A stretch of DNA of 64,000 bases from Croceitalea rosinachiae (GCF_031846445.1 NZ_JAVRHR010000001.1:1364001-1428000), one strand, 5' to 3'. Counted from the first letter of the stretch, positions 44,675-53,404 are shown. The notes: a model not told the origin generated them from the sequence alone. A program made the numbers and translations.

Positions 44675-45658
44675 TTAGATTACCATCAAATTACAACCTC
44701 TAATATCCGAATGGTCAAAGCGTCCTAAGATTTCAAAAGAACCATCTTCAAAAGTTTTACCCAAGTCTTGGGTAGCAATAAAAGCACAAGAGTTGAAATT
44801 GGCCAAATCAATAATATTGATACCTCCAGTTTTTCCATTTTTTTGAACGGATAATGGGTCTTCGGTATCCCGTGTTAAAACCTTCATCCATGGGGGACAG
44901 TTGAACCTTCCATTTCCAGAAGAGTATGCTTGTGATAACAATTCGGTCATTCCATACTCTGAATGAATTTCAGATACACCGAAACCTTTTTTTAGCACTT
45001 CATGTAATTCAGACCGAATCATTTCTTTACGTCTACCTTTCATCCCTCCGGTTTCCATAACTAAGGTGTTTTTTAAGTTAAGGGAATAAGATTCAGCTAA
45101 ATCTAATAAGGCGAAAGAAACACCTATGAGAAGGGTTTTCATATTCTTGGTCTCTAAATCTTTTAGGGTATCGATTAAGGCATTGGTTTCATTTAAATAA
45201 AAACCACTTTTGGGGTGACCGGATTTTTTAATAAGGTCATCGACCATATAAATCAAAGAAGAACCCTCGCGTTCTAAATAAGATGGTAGTAGGGCAAGAA
45301 TACAATAATCATTCATATTTCCATAAAACTGGTCAAAGGCTTTACGATAGCTTTGTTCATATATGGATAGATCACTCACATGGTGCTTACTGGTTTGTAC
45401 TCCTGTAGTGCCACTGCTTGTAAATACTGCTTCAATATTTTTATCAGTTGAAATTACTCGCTTTGACTTGAAAAAAGAAATGGGTAAAAATGGAATATCA
45501 CCAAATGTTTTGACCGCTTTTATATCAAGTTTAAGATGCTTGCAGAATTTTTGATATACGTCGTTATTTTCAAATTGATACTGGAACGCTTTAAGTGCCA
45601 CTTGCTCGAATTCGGCATCGTTATTAATATTGAAAATACGTGTACTATCAAACCTCAT
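44675..45658 (-). CDS. LuxE-like acyl-protein synthetase family protein
   Basis: A 327-residue adenylate-forming enzyme like LuxE/PaaK-type acyl-protein synthetases. The AMP-binding motif is in VFTSSGTTGVQTSKHHVS near residue 78, and HSEYGMTELLSQAYS near 240. In luminous bacteria LuxE passes fatty acyl groups to a reductase; standalone homologues in Bacteroidota have no known role. No luxC/luxD is nearby. ATG at 45658; the longer frame would run through a terminator hairpin. It converges on tyrS with 2 bp between. Confidence 0.85.
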   Translation of the reverse strand: MRFDSTRIFNINNDAEFEQVALKAFQYQFENNDVYQKFCKHLKLDIKAVKTFGDIPFLPISFFKSKRVISTDKNIEAVFTSSGTTGVQTSKHHVSDLSIYEQSYRKAFDQFYGNMNDYCILALLPSYLEREGSSLIYMVDDLIKKSGHPKSGFYLNETNALIDTLKDLETKNMKTLLIGVSFALLDLAESYSLNLKNTLVMETGGMKGRRKEMIRSELHEVLKKGFGVSEIHSEYGMTELLSQAYSSGNGRFNCPPWMKVLTRDTEDPLSVQKNGKTGGINIIDLANFNSCAFIATQDLGKTFEDGSFEILGRFDHSDIRGCNLMVI

Positions 45659-45684
45659 ATAGTCAACAAAAATAGCTAAATAAG

Positions 45685-45710
45685 AAAGCCCGACCATTGG
45701 TCCGGGCTTT
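45685..45710 (-). terminator. Terminator of the first T9SS sorting-domain gene
   Basis: AAAGCCCGACC (685-695) and GGTCCGGGCTTT (699-710) pair with one bulge. On the minus strand the hairpin follows the gene at 45735 and supports the short start of the LuxE-like gene. Confidence 0.65.
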
Positions 45711-45734
45711 CTTCTAATTGTTAGTTTGGATAGT

Positions 45735-46058
45735 CTATTTAATGACCAGCTTTCTGGTCATAGTTTTTTTGTTTTCAGTGACTTGAAGTACATAAACCCC
45801 AGGCACCAATTTTGAAATGTTTAAAGTGTTGGTAGCAATACGTTGATGTAAGACCACTTCTCCAAAAACATCAAAAATTTGAATTTCTTTATTTCCGTTA
45901 GTTTTGGTTGTAATGTATACCTCATCGCCATATGCTGGGTTAGGGTACATTTTAAAACCTTTTACTTCTAATGGTTTAGCATCATTGATACTCACCAATT
46001 CTTGACCGAATGTGAATAAGGGAAAAGCCATAAGTAAGATTAAGTAGATTTTCTTCAT
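45735..46058 (-). CDS. Minimal T9SS type A sorting-domain protein
   Basis: A 107-residue protein with a signal peptide (KKIYLILLMAFPLFTFGQ, cleavage about residue 19) followed almost directly by a type A T9SS C-terminal domain at about 33-107: KGFKMYPNPAYGDEVYI, then IQIFDVFGE, LNISKLVPGVYVLQV and the terminal RKLVIK. T9SS cargo normally has a large passenger before this domain; here there is none. Paralogue of the gene at 46417-46725. Start chosen at the ATG with signal peptide. Confidence 0.9.
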   Translation of the reverse strand: MKKIYLILLMAFPLFTFGQELVSINDAKPLEVKGFKMYPNPAYGDEVYITTKTNGNKEIQIFDVFGEVVLHQRIATNTLNISKLVPGVYVLQVTENKKTMTRKLVIK

Positions 46059-46416
46059 ATATGCCAATTTGGGACAATAGCAATATAAAATTACACCCAA
46101 TAAGTAGGGTAAACCATAAAATGTTGTGAAACGCAAAACTTTGTAGGTCAGTCCGATGAACTACACAAATACTTAGAAAAGAGTAATATAACCCGTTGTG
46201 TGTTTTGATGAAAATTCGTCATTTCGAGTGATTTTTGAAGCTTTAGCTGATAAAAATTGTATCGAGAAAAGAATTTTCAACTAAAAAACCTTGTTCTCGA
46301 TAGCTCTGCTGAGCCTGTAGAAGTGCTTTTTCTTTAAAAAAACTCGAACTGATAGGTTTTTAGGAATAATTCATACTCAAAATACACAACGAGTTCAATA
46401 TAGAATATGATGGAAA
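46059..46416. other. 358 bp gene-free region between the two T9SS genes
   Basis: No credible open frame. It contains a nested palindromic repeat (46191-46394), described separately. The rest is AT-rich, with no promoter box that I can assign with confidence. Confidence 0.6.
46191..46394. repeat. Nested palindromic interspersed repeat, copy 2
   Basis: Outer arms: CCGTTGTGTGTTTTG (46193-46207 region) pairs with CAAAATACACAACG (46379-46392 region), with one mismatch in the aligned part. Inner arms: GTCATTTCGAGTGA (from 46218) against AACTCGAACTGAT (46341-46353). The core TTGTATCGAGAA near 46257 pairs with TTCTCGATA near 46304. Inner parts match copy 1 at 28943-29055. About 200 bp, no coding capacity, between two paralogous T9SS genes. 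Confidence 0.7.
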
Positions 46417-46725
46417 CTACTTGATGATTAATTTTCTTGTAGCTACCTTATCTTTTTCGAAGACCCTAAGGATATAAACACCCTTTTCAAGATTAGATAC
46501 ATTTACCTCTTTTCCTAAGATGGTGGTTTGAAAAACCTGGGTGCCTAAAACATCAAAAATATGAACTGTTTTAGGGGCATTTTGAGCTGTACTGATAAAT
46601 ATCTTTCCGTTTATAGTTGGATTCGGATAAAGCTTAAAACCTTCAATATCACCAGTAGCTTGAGACTCTTGAGCGAATCCAAGTGAGCAAACCATAAGAA
46701 GTAATACAAGGTAAAGTTGCTTCAT
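46417..46725 (-). CDS. Minimal T9SS type A sorting-domain protein
   Basis: A 102-residue protein: signal peptide (KQLYLVLLLMVCSLGFAQ, cleavage about residue 18), then a complete type A sorting domain at about 26-102 (EGFKLYPNPTINGKIFIST, VHIFDVLGTQVF, VNVSNLEKGVYILRV and RKLIIK). No passenger domain. It is clearly homologous to the 107-residue protein downstream, with the palindromic repeat between. It may be a decoy, a remnant of a larger cargo, or a small surface protein. Confidence 0.9.
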   Translation of the reverse strand: MKQLYLVLLLMVCSLGFAQESQATGDIEGFKLYPNPTINGKIFISTAQNAPKTVHIFDVLGTQVFQTTILGKEVNVSNLEKGVYILRVFEKDKVATRKLIIK

Positions 46726-46826
46726 AAAGTATTGGTAACAAAGGCTATGCCACAAAGATAAAAAAAATCAGAAGTGTGAAGGGTTTGTTAAGGAAAAAAG
46801 CTACACTTTTCGATAAAGTGCAGAAA

Positions 46827-46850
46827 TAAGCCCCTGCATACAGGGGCTTA
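46827..46850 (-). terminator. Terminator of the TonB-dependent receptor gene
   Basis: TAAGCCCCTG (827-836) and CAGGGGCTTA (841-850) form a perfect 10 bp stem with a four-base loop. On the minus strand it is followed by TTATTTCTG. It lies 23 bp past the receptor stop. Confidence 0.75.
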
Positions 46851-46873
46851 GTAAATTTTAAAAAGCTTTTGAA

Positions 46874-49720
46874 TTAAAAACTCACACTATAACTAAGCGA
46901 TATGGCTTGTCCAGGATCTCTAAAAGAGAATACCTGCTCTTGAGCGTCTTCTGGGCGATAAAAACTTTCTATTTTATCATTTAAAATATTAGAAAAACTT
47001 AGTGAAATTTTACTGTTTCTATCTTTACCAAACTCCTTACTTAGGTTAAGTTTCAAGTTATGAAAAGGTTCTGTGAACACATCTGGTATGTCTCCCTGAC
47101 TTACGATTTGGAGCGTTTCTCCTTGCACATTATAAAAAAGCCCACCTTGCCATCCATTATCTCTTCCGTTATAACCAACACCAAAATTGATTAAGAATGG
47201 GGATTGACCTTGTAATTGTCTGTTGTCATCTAGAGTTTGGCCTGTACGCAAGTTGTCTAGCCGTGCATCTAATTCGTCAGCTCCAAAATCTTGCTGTGAT
47301 TCAATGATAGAGACGTTGGTGTTAACATACCAACCTTCCAAACCAGGAATAAAGCCTAGGTCTCTTCTATACTCAATTTCACCACCAAATACAATGGCGT
47401 CAGAGAGGTTAACAGCGCGAATCTGACCAGTGGCATTTCTAAAGAATTGAAGTTCAATAGGGTCATCAAACGTTTTGTAGAAACCACTGATAGCAAAGAA
47501 ATTGGTACCCTCGCCATAACTTTCAAAGCGTAGGTCAAAGTTATTGATGTAAGTGGGTCTTACATCAAGATTACCAATAAAAAACGTACTAGAAATAGGA
47601 TCAAATATTTGAACTGCCGAGGCTTCCTTAAATGAAGGTCGTGCTGTCGTTCTTGAGTAAGATGTTCTTATTTTCTTATTCCCATCTTCATTTAAATCAA
47701 AAATAAGGTTCGCCGATGGAAAGAAATCGAGTTCATCTAGAATAGTGCTGTCATTGAACACTAGGCCGTTTTGATTGCTTCCAGTGTATTTTAGCTCAAA
47801 TTGTTCAGCACGTAATCCTAAGATTACATTTATTTTGTCAGATAGTTTAAACTCTTCTGAAATATAACCTGCAGCTACTGTGATATCAGAATCAAAAGAA
47901 TCTGATGGGCCACTTACACGCTCGGCAAATGTTCCATCTCCGGTATCGACTGAAATAATATTTTCTGGAGCAAGTATTTGGTCAGGGTCGCCACCAAAAC
48001 TATTTGCAAAATTTTGTGGTTGAGTAGGTAAATTAAATTGATCGACAATGAATTCCCTATTTTTAAATGTATAGGCACCTCCAAATTTAAATTTAGAGTC
48101 GCGACCAAAAAGTTTATGTTTTCTCGTAATGTCTAATTTGCTAGCTAGATTTATTTCTTGTAAATCTCTCCAAATTCTTGTTGGGTTACCTGATTCACTT
48201 GGGCTAATAGTTAGTGAACCATCGCTGTCGTTAATTAAGAAAGGAGCAACCCTAAAATCTTTGTCAAATATTCTTGAGCGAGTTGGTGATAATTTCCATT
48301 CAATTGTCCAAGCTGTTTCATCGAAAGTATGTACTCCGTTCAAGAGAACATTGGTAATAGATCGTTCGACATAAGTTAAAACGTCTCTTATGTTACTATT
48401 TGAATTGATAAAGGAATTGCTCTGATTTAGTATTGATGCGTTGGACTCACCATTTTGAATATGTAATATGTTCAACTTATATTTTGACTTTTCACTCTTC
48501 AAGGCAATACCTGCAAGACCAGTCAATAACACATTATTTGTTCCTAAATCACCAACTTGTGTACGGTCTGTCAATAATTCTGTTTCTGACTTATCTTGAT
48601 TATTAAATCTGAATACTTGACCATCGATAAAATTTTCAAAATACTCGGTTGTATTCCTGTAGGAAACCGAGGCTAAATAGCCAATTCTTTTACTTGCATC
48701 TTCGTTTAAATTGTATTGATTACCAGCAGTAAAACCAAAATTGAAGTTTGCACCGCTTTGATTTCTTTTTGCAGCCATTTCTGGATTGAAACGTGATGTC
48801 AAATCCCTAACAGTTTGTAGGTTTTCAGTAGTGGCACCTTGTGGAATCGGTATTTCAACATTTGAGGCTATGGGCAAATCTCTATCTCCATTATCAAAGC
48901 CTAAGAACTGGGAACCCGAAGATCCATAATTTAGATAATCATCATTAAAATGCATTTCTGAATTATAGGCAACACCACCAGAGACACTGTACTCAGCCTT
49001 TGTGGGGAAATCTTTTGTGACAATATCTACCACACCTCCCGTAAAATCTGCTGGTTGATCAGCAGTTGCCGATTTAACTACGATTATATTATCTAATATG
49101 TTTGTAGGAAATATATCTAATTGAAGTGTATTTCTGTCAGGGTCTAAGCCTGGTACGTCAACACCGTTTAAAATTGATTTTGTGTATCGGTCTCCAAGTC
49201 CACGTACATACACAAATTTTCCGCCCTGTACAGAAACACCAGGGACATTTTTTACGGCACTAGCAATATCACTAGCACCAGTTCTTTTAATACTTTGGAT
49301 GGATAGCCCATCTAATAAAGCAACTGAGCGTTTTTGCAAGTTTAATACGGATGCTTCCGTATTCTTACTGACAGTTGTTGTTACTACAACTTCATCAAGT
49401 TGATTGGCTGCCGGGTTCAAAGTGACATCCACGATTGTCTCTTTGCCTGAGGTTATTATAACATCAGTAATTTCTTTGGTTTGATAACCTACATATGAAA
49501 AAACAATAGTGTAAGTTCCTTCTTCAAGGTCTAGAGTGTATTTCCCATCAAAGTCTGAAGTAGTTCCTGTAGTTGTACCTTTTATTAGAACATTTGCAAA
49601 AGGGAGAACATCATTAAACTCTCCATCATTCAAAGTTCCGGTTAACACGCCATCTTGGGCAAAACTAGCAATGGTAAAACAGCAACTTAGTGTAAAAAAA
49701 AGTAATTGTTTGAATTTCAT
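46874..49720 (-). CDS. TonB-dependent receptor with carboxypeptidase-regulatory-like domain
   Basis: A 948-residue outer-membrane receptor. Signal peptide (KFKQLLFFTLSCCFTIASFAQ), then a CarboxypepD_reg-like beta-sandwich at about 22-110 (FANVLIKGTTTGTTSDFDGKY), a plug at about 120-235 (SIKRTGASDIASAVKNVPGV) and a 22-strand barrel ending in a terminal Phe (SYSVSF). The start is ATG at 49720. There is no SusD next to it, so it is not a SusCD pair. It is downstream of a large lipoprotein gene on the same strand and near PhoB/PhoR, suggesting a phosphate-linked substrate, unproven. Confidence 0.93.
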   Translation of the reverse strand: MKFKQLLFFTLSCCFTIASFAQDGVLTGTLNDGEFNDVLPFANVLIKGTTTGTTSDFDGKYTLDLEEGTYTIVFSYVGYQTKEITDVIITSGKETIVDVTLNPAANQLDEVVVTTTVSKNTEASVLNLQKRSVALLDGLSIQSIKRTGASDIASAVKNVPGVSVQGGKFVYVRGLGDRYTKSILNGVDVPGLDPDRNTLQLDIFPTNILDNIIVVKSATADQPADFTGGVVDIVTKDFPTKAEYSVSGGVAYNSEMHFNDDYLNYGSSGSQFLGFDNGDRDLPIASNVEIPIPQGATTENLQTVRDLTSRFNPEMAAKRNQSGANFNFGFTAGNQYNLNEDASKRIGYLASVSYRNTTEYFENFIDGQVFRFNNQDKSETELLTDRTQVGDLGTNNVLLTGLAGIALKSEKSKYKLNILHIQNGESNASILNQSNSFINSNSNIRDVLTYVERSITNVLLNGVHTFDETAWTIEWKLSPTRSRIFDKDFRVAPFLINDSDGSLTISPSESGNPTRIWRDLQEINLASKLDITRKHKLFGRDSKFKFGGAYTFKNREFIVDQFNLPTQPQNFANSFGGDPDQILAPENIISVDTGDGTFAERVSGPSDSFDSDITVAAGYISEEFKLSDKINVILGLRAEQFELKYTGSNQNGLVFNDSTILDELDFFPSANLIFDLNEDGNKKIRTSYSRTTARPSFKEASAVQIFDPISSTFFIGNLDVRPTYINNFDLRFESYGEGTNFFAISGFYKTFDDPIELQFFRNATGQIRAVNLSDAIVFGGEIEYRRDLGFIPGLEGWYVNTNVSIIESQQDFGADELDARLDNLRTGQTLDDNRQLQGQSPFLINFGVGYNGRDNGWQGGLFYNVQGETLQIVSQGDIPDVFTEPFHNLKLNLSKEFGKDRNSKISLSFSNILNDKIESFYRPEDAQEQVFSFRDPGQAISLSYSVSF

Positions 49721-49759
49721 CGAGTCGGTATTAGAAAATTTGGTTTTAGTGAAGAAATT

Positions 49760-49791
49760 AATTGCTCGCCACTTTTTTGTGGCGAGCAATT
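49760..49791 (-). terminator. Hairpin between lipoprotein and receptor genes
   Basis: AATTGCTCGCCAC (760-772) and GTGGCGAGCAATT (779-791) form a perfect 13 bp stem with a six-T loop. It could end, or partly attenuate, transcription from the lipoprotein into the receptor gene, or protect one mRNA end. Confidence 0.7.
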
Positions 49792-49841
49792 TTATTATAA
49801 CCTAAGTATTTTAGGTATGGATTTCTAAATTTAATTGTTAT

Positions 49842-51293
49842 TTAGAAACCAAGACCAGCTTTTGTATTAGAGAAAGTCCAAGCAAAATCAGCAGTGGTGG
49901 CACCAACAGTGTTCGCACCTTCCATTACTGTAGTTGTCCAACCAGCAGCATCAGCTTCAAAGGTAGAAGCAACAGGTACTTCATCAATATCATTGTCATC
50001 ATCATCGTCATCACAATTTTGTGCACAACCAACTTTTTGAGCAAAAATTTCAGCACCTGCACCTACAATTTGCCAATTTGAGAAGGTCAAGATACCATTA
50101 TTGTAGTTTGTAGTGACTGCATTATTATCTAGCTCAGCATCTTTACCTGCAGGGAAACCTACGGCGTAAACATTGTTGGTAGCACCTTGTGCATTACTTC
50201 TGTAATCAGCGTACTCACCATTACTTGTATTGGCGTTTCCAAACATGGTCAAACCATCAATAGTAAATTCACCTTGAAGGCTACCTTCAGGGCCATCAAT
50301 TTCTAATCCATGGTCAGAAGCATCTCCTAAAACAACAATGGCATTGGTAATTGTACCAGAATAGGCTTGGTCAATATCAAGAGCATCATCACCTTGGGCC
50401 CATACAAAAAGGTTGCTTGCGTTAACAGAACCACCGAAAAACTCAATACCATCGTCAACATTTGCAACTACTTCAATATTAGAGATAACAGCACCAGTAC
50501 CTACACCACCTAAAGTAAGACCGTTAATTTCATTTCCTTCACCAATTAATGCACCGCCATGACGGATAGATACATAATCAATGATAGTGCCCGCACCATC
50601 GGCATTATCTGAACCACCATACAAGCCTCTCGTATCATCAGCAGGAATACCTTCAATTTGAGCTTCACCAGCATCGCCAGAAACTGAAACTTGAGCATTA
50701 CCAAGAACAATAAGACCACCCCAAAGACCTCTGTCATTTTGGTCAAGGTTAGTACCTGCAACTTCACCGAAAGCAATATTGTCAGCAGCAGAAGTAAATA
50801 TAATTGGAGCATCAGCCGTGCCATCAGCAATCAAGGTAGCACCTCTTGCAACAACCAATACGGAGGCGTTAGTTCCAGTTCCAGCGTTAGCTTTAATAAG
50901 AGTACCTGCTTCAATTGTTAATGTCGCACCACTTTCAACAAAAATTCTACCATCTAATTCTATAACAGTATCTGATGACCATGTAGTATCTGCAGTAATT
51001 GATTCACTTACAACAACAACCGATCCTGGACATAGGTTTGGACAAGATCCACCACAATCAATACCAGCTTCATCGCCGTTCTGTATACCGTCGGTACAAG
51101 TTGGGTTAACCGTAACGGTACAAGGTTGACAGTTTGGTCCACCACAATCGATTTCAGTTTCACCATTGTTCAAAATACCGTCATTACAAGTCTCCGCAGT
51201 TCCCTCAGGAGTAGTAGGAGTATCATCGTCATCGCTACAAGCAACAAATGTCATAGTAACAATGGCTAACATAAATAAAAGAAATTTTTTCAT
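49842..51293 (-). CDS. Lipoprotein with Cys repeats and a beta-helix-like body
   Basis: A 483-residue lipoprotein (lipobox TFVAC, Cys at about 19). Residues about 33-90 hold two Cys-rich repeats, CNDGILNNGETEIDCGG and CTDGIQNGDEAGIDCGG, each with a following Cys pair. The rest is Gly-, Asn- and Ala-rich with repeating beta strands (ATLTIEAGTLIKANAG, NGLTLGGVGTGAVIS), like right-handed parallel beta-helix proteins. A CAQNCDDDDDDN patch near 440 may bind Ca2+. It is upstream of the TonB receptor and divergent from phoB. I do not call it SusD. Confidence 0.85.
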   Translation of the reverse strand: MKKFLLFMLAIVTMTFVACSDDDDTPTTPEGTAETCNDGILNNGETEIDCGGPNCQPCTVTVNPTCTDGIQNGDEAGIDCGGSCPNLCPGSVVVVSESITADTTWSSDTVIELDGRIFVESGATLTIEAGTLIKANAGTGTNASVLVVARGATLIADGTADAPIIFTSAADNIAFGEVAGTNLDQNDRGLWGGLIVLGNAQVSVSGDAGEAQIEGIPADDTRGLYGGSDNADGAGTIIDYVSIRHGGALIGEGNEINGLTLGGVGTGAVISNIEVVANVDDGIEFFGGSVNASNLFVWAQGDDALDIDQAYSGTITNAIVVLGDASDHGLEIDGPEGSLQGEFTIDGLTMFGNANTSNGEYADYRSNAQGATNNVYAVGFPAGKDAELDNNAVTTNYNNGILTFSNWQIVGAGAEIFAQKVGCAQNCDDDDDDNDIDEVPVASTFEADAAGWTTTVMEGANTVGATTADFAWTFSNTKAGLGF

Positions 51294-51381
51294 AGTACTA
51301 GATGTTTTAATTTTCATAATTAGTTGGGTTAAATTTTCCCGATTAAAATTCTATGCAAATAAAAAGGGGTGTTGTAAAAGT

Positions 51382-51534
51382 CATGTTACCCACATGTTAA
51401 AGCTTTGTTTCAAAAGTATTACGATAATGTTATGACATTAAATCAATGTTAAGAGACAATAGGGTAATTGTATTATCTTTACATTTGGGCAAAATGGAGA
51501 AATGATTTTTAGTTTAAGGAATGACTTAATGTTA
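51382..51534. promoter_or_regulatory. Repeated (A/C)ATGTTA sites, candidate Pho-type operator
   Basis: Five same-direction copies lie in the 308 bp divergent gap: CATGTTA at 51382-51388 and 51393-51399 (exactly 11 bp apart), and AATGTTA at 51426-51432, 51445-51451 and 51528-51534. On the minus strand the pair reads TTAACA-N5-GTAACA, close to the PhoP/PhoB direct-repeat pattern with 11 bp periodicity. The adjacent regulator is PhoB-like, so autoregulation and control of the lipoprotein-receptor pair is plausible. Confidence 0.45.
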
Positions 51535-51601
51535 TGAAAATCAGATATTTAAATATTTAATTTCCCCTAAATAAATAGACCAAATTAGAAATTTTGAAAC
51601 G

Positions 51602-52291
51602 ATGAAAACAAAGGATATTAAGATACTTTTAGTTGATGATGAACCAGATATTCTTGAAATCGTAAGTTATAACCTCTCATCTGAGGGCTATGAAGTATAC
51701 ACTGCAAAAAATGGTGTTGAAGGAGTGGCCAAAGCAAAGAAAAAACAACCACATCTGGTTATTTTAGATGTAATGATGCCCGAAATGGATGGTATCGAAG
51801 CCTGCGAAATCATAAGGAATACGCCAGGTCTTGAAAATACCATTATTACATTTTTGACCGCGCGTGGTGAAGACTACTCCCAAGTCGCAGGTTTTGATGC
51901 GGGTGCTGATGATTATATTACAAAACCGATCAAGCCTAAAGTTTTATTAAGTAAGGTTAAAGCATTGCTTCGTAGGTTAAACGAGAATAAGACTGAACTC
52001 GAGGATATTGTTAAAGTGGGCAATATTGTCATCAATAGGGAAGAGTATAAAATTGTGAACGATGGCAAAGAAATTATTTTGCCTCGAAAAGAGTTTGAGC
52101 TTCTCTCTCTTTTGACATCAAAACCAAGTAAGGTTTTTAAAAGAGAGGTGATACTCGATAAGGTATGGGGCAATGAAGTTGTGGTTGGTGGTAGAACAAT
52201 AGATGTGCATATTCGTAAGCTCCGCGAAAAAATTGGAGATCATCATTTTAAAACCGTAAAGGGAGTGGGTTATAAGTTCGTACTTGGGTAA
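51602..52291 (+). CDS. PhoB-like response regulator
   Basis: A 229-residue OmpR/PhoB-class regulator. The receiver domain (1-120) has the acidic pocket in LLVDDEPDI, the phospho-acceptor D56 in VILDVMMPEMDG, and the conserved Lys in DDYITKPIKP near 107. The DNA-binding winged helix covers about 135-228 (NREEYKI, KEFELLSLL, VWGNEVVVGGRTIDVHIRKLREK). A PhoR-like kinase follows after 57 bp. Phosphate control is the family expectation, not shown by sequence alone. Confidence 0.93.
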   Translation: MKTKDIKILLVDDEPDILEIVSYNLSSEGYEVYTAKNGVEGVAKAKKKQPHLVILDVMMPEMDGIEACEIIRNTPGLENTIITFLTARGEDYSQVAGFDAGADDYITKPIKPKVLLSKVKALLRRLNENKTELEDIVKVGNIVINREEYKIVNDGKEIILPRKEFELLSLLTSKPSKVFKREVILDKVWGNEVVVGGRTIDVHIRKLREKIGDHHFKTVKGVGYKFVLG

Positions 52292-52348
52292 CTTCTTCAT
52301 ACTTTATTTTCTTATTTTACATCGCTAAAGGTTTTCTAACCCAGTTCA

Positions 52349-53404
52349 ATGTCAACAAAGCTTAAAAAATCGTATCGCTTTGCGTTTCGATCGTCTCTTT
52401 TTATTTGCTTAGTGTTAACAGTTTTTTTGTGCGCTACACTTTTATTGATAAATCAATTCAATTGGCTTTTACCTATTATATTTTCTCCTATCTGTTTTTT
52501 GGTTTCTTTTTTTATTATTCAGGCTAGGGTAGAACGTTTTATATATCGGAGGGTCAAAAAGATTTATGACGACGTTTCATTGTTGGAATCTTCTTCTTTT
52601 TCTTCAAAACCAGTGACCACCGATATGAAAACCTTGACAGAAGAGATTGGCAAATTTGCTGAGGACAAAAAAGTGGAGATAGACACTCTCAAAATCAGGG
52701 AAGAATATCGTAAAGACTTTTTGGGTAATGTTTCCCATGAATTAAAAACTCCTCTTTTTACTGTACAAGGTTATATTTTGACCTTGTTAGATGGGGCTAT
52801 CAAAGATTCTAAGGTCAATGAAAAGTATCTAAAACGCGCCAATAAAGGTGTGGAGCGCCTTATTTATATTGTAAAAGATCTAGATATGATTACCAAGCTT
52901 GAAGCTGGTGATTTGAGCTTGGAAAAAGAAGAATTTGATATTATAGAACTGATTCATAATGTATTTGAATTGTTGGAAATGCGCGCTGCAAAAAATGAAA
53001 TTAGTTTGACTTTTGATATGGAGTATGACGAACCCATATACGTTATGGGCGATTCAGAAAAAATTCAACAAGTATTGACCAATTTATTGGTTAATTCTAT
53101 AAAATATGGCCATCCAAACGGTACGACCGAGGTCAGTGTTGAAAACTTAATTAAAAACAAGGTTATTGTTAGGGTTACCGATAATGGAGAGGGAATACCT
53201 AAACACCATATACCAAGACTTTTTGAGCGATTTTATCGCGTTGACCAAAGTGGTAGCCGTAAAGAAGGGGGCTCAGGACTTGGTCTGGCTATAGTTAAAC
53301 ATATTATTGAAGCCCATGATGAAAAAATTTATGTGGAAAGCGAGGTTGATGTAGGTTCCGAATTTTCTTTTACATTGGAAAAGACTTCGAATAAGACCTT
53401 ATAA
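52349..53404 (+). CDS. PhoR-like sensor histidine kinase
   Basis: A 351-residue kinase. Two adjacent membrane helices lie at about residues 15-35 and 38-58, with almost no periplasmic part, as in PhoR. The dimerisation domain has H130 in NVSHELKTPLFTVQG, the N-box is VLTNLLVNSIKYG near 241, then DNGEGIP near 272 and GGSGLGLAIVKHI near 310. With the upstream regulator it forms a two-component pair. The 3' end overlaps a convergent glycosyltransferase by 76 bp, an unusually long overlap. Confidence 0.93.
   Translation: MSTKLKKSYRFAFRSSLFICLVLTVFLCATLLLINQFNWLLPIIFSPICFLVSFFIIQARVERFIYRRVKKIYDDVSLLESSSFSSKPVTTDMKTLTEEIGKFAEDKKVEIDTLKIREEYRKDFLGNVSHELKTPLFTVQGYILTLLDGAIKDSKVNEKYLKRANKGVERLIYIVKDLDMITKLEAGDLSLEKEEFDIIELIHNVFELLEMRAAKNEISLTFDMEYDEPIYVMGDSEKIQQVLTNLLVNSIKYGHPNGTTEVSVENLIKNKVIVRVTDNGEGIPKHHIPRLFERFYRVDQSGSRKEGGSGLGLAIVKHIIEAHDEKIYVESEVDVGSEFSFTLEKTSNKTL

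Noticed and set aside
46874..51293. SusC/SusD polysaccharide uptake pair
   Set aside because: The receptor is of the TonB type, but the lipoprotein has Cys repeats and a beta-helix-like body, not the helical SusD fold; no glycoside hydrolases adjoin.
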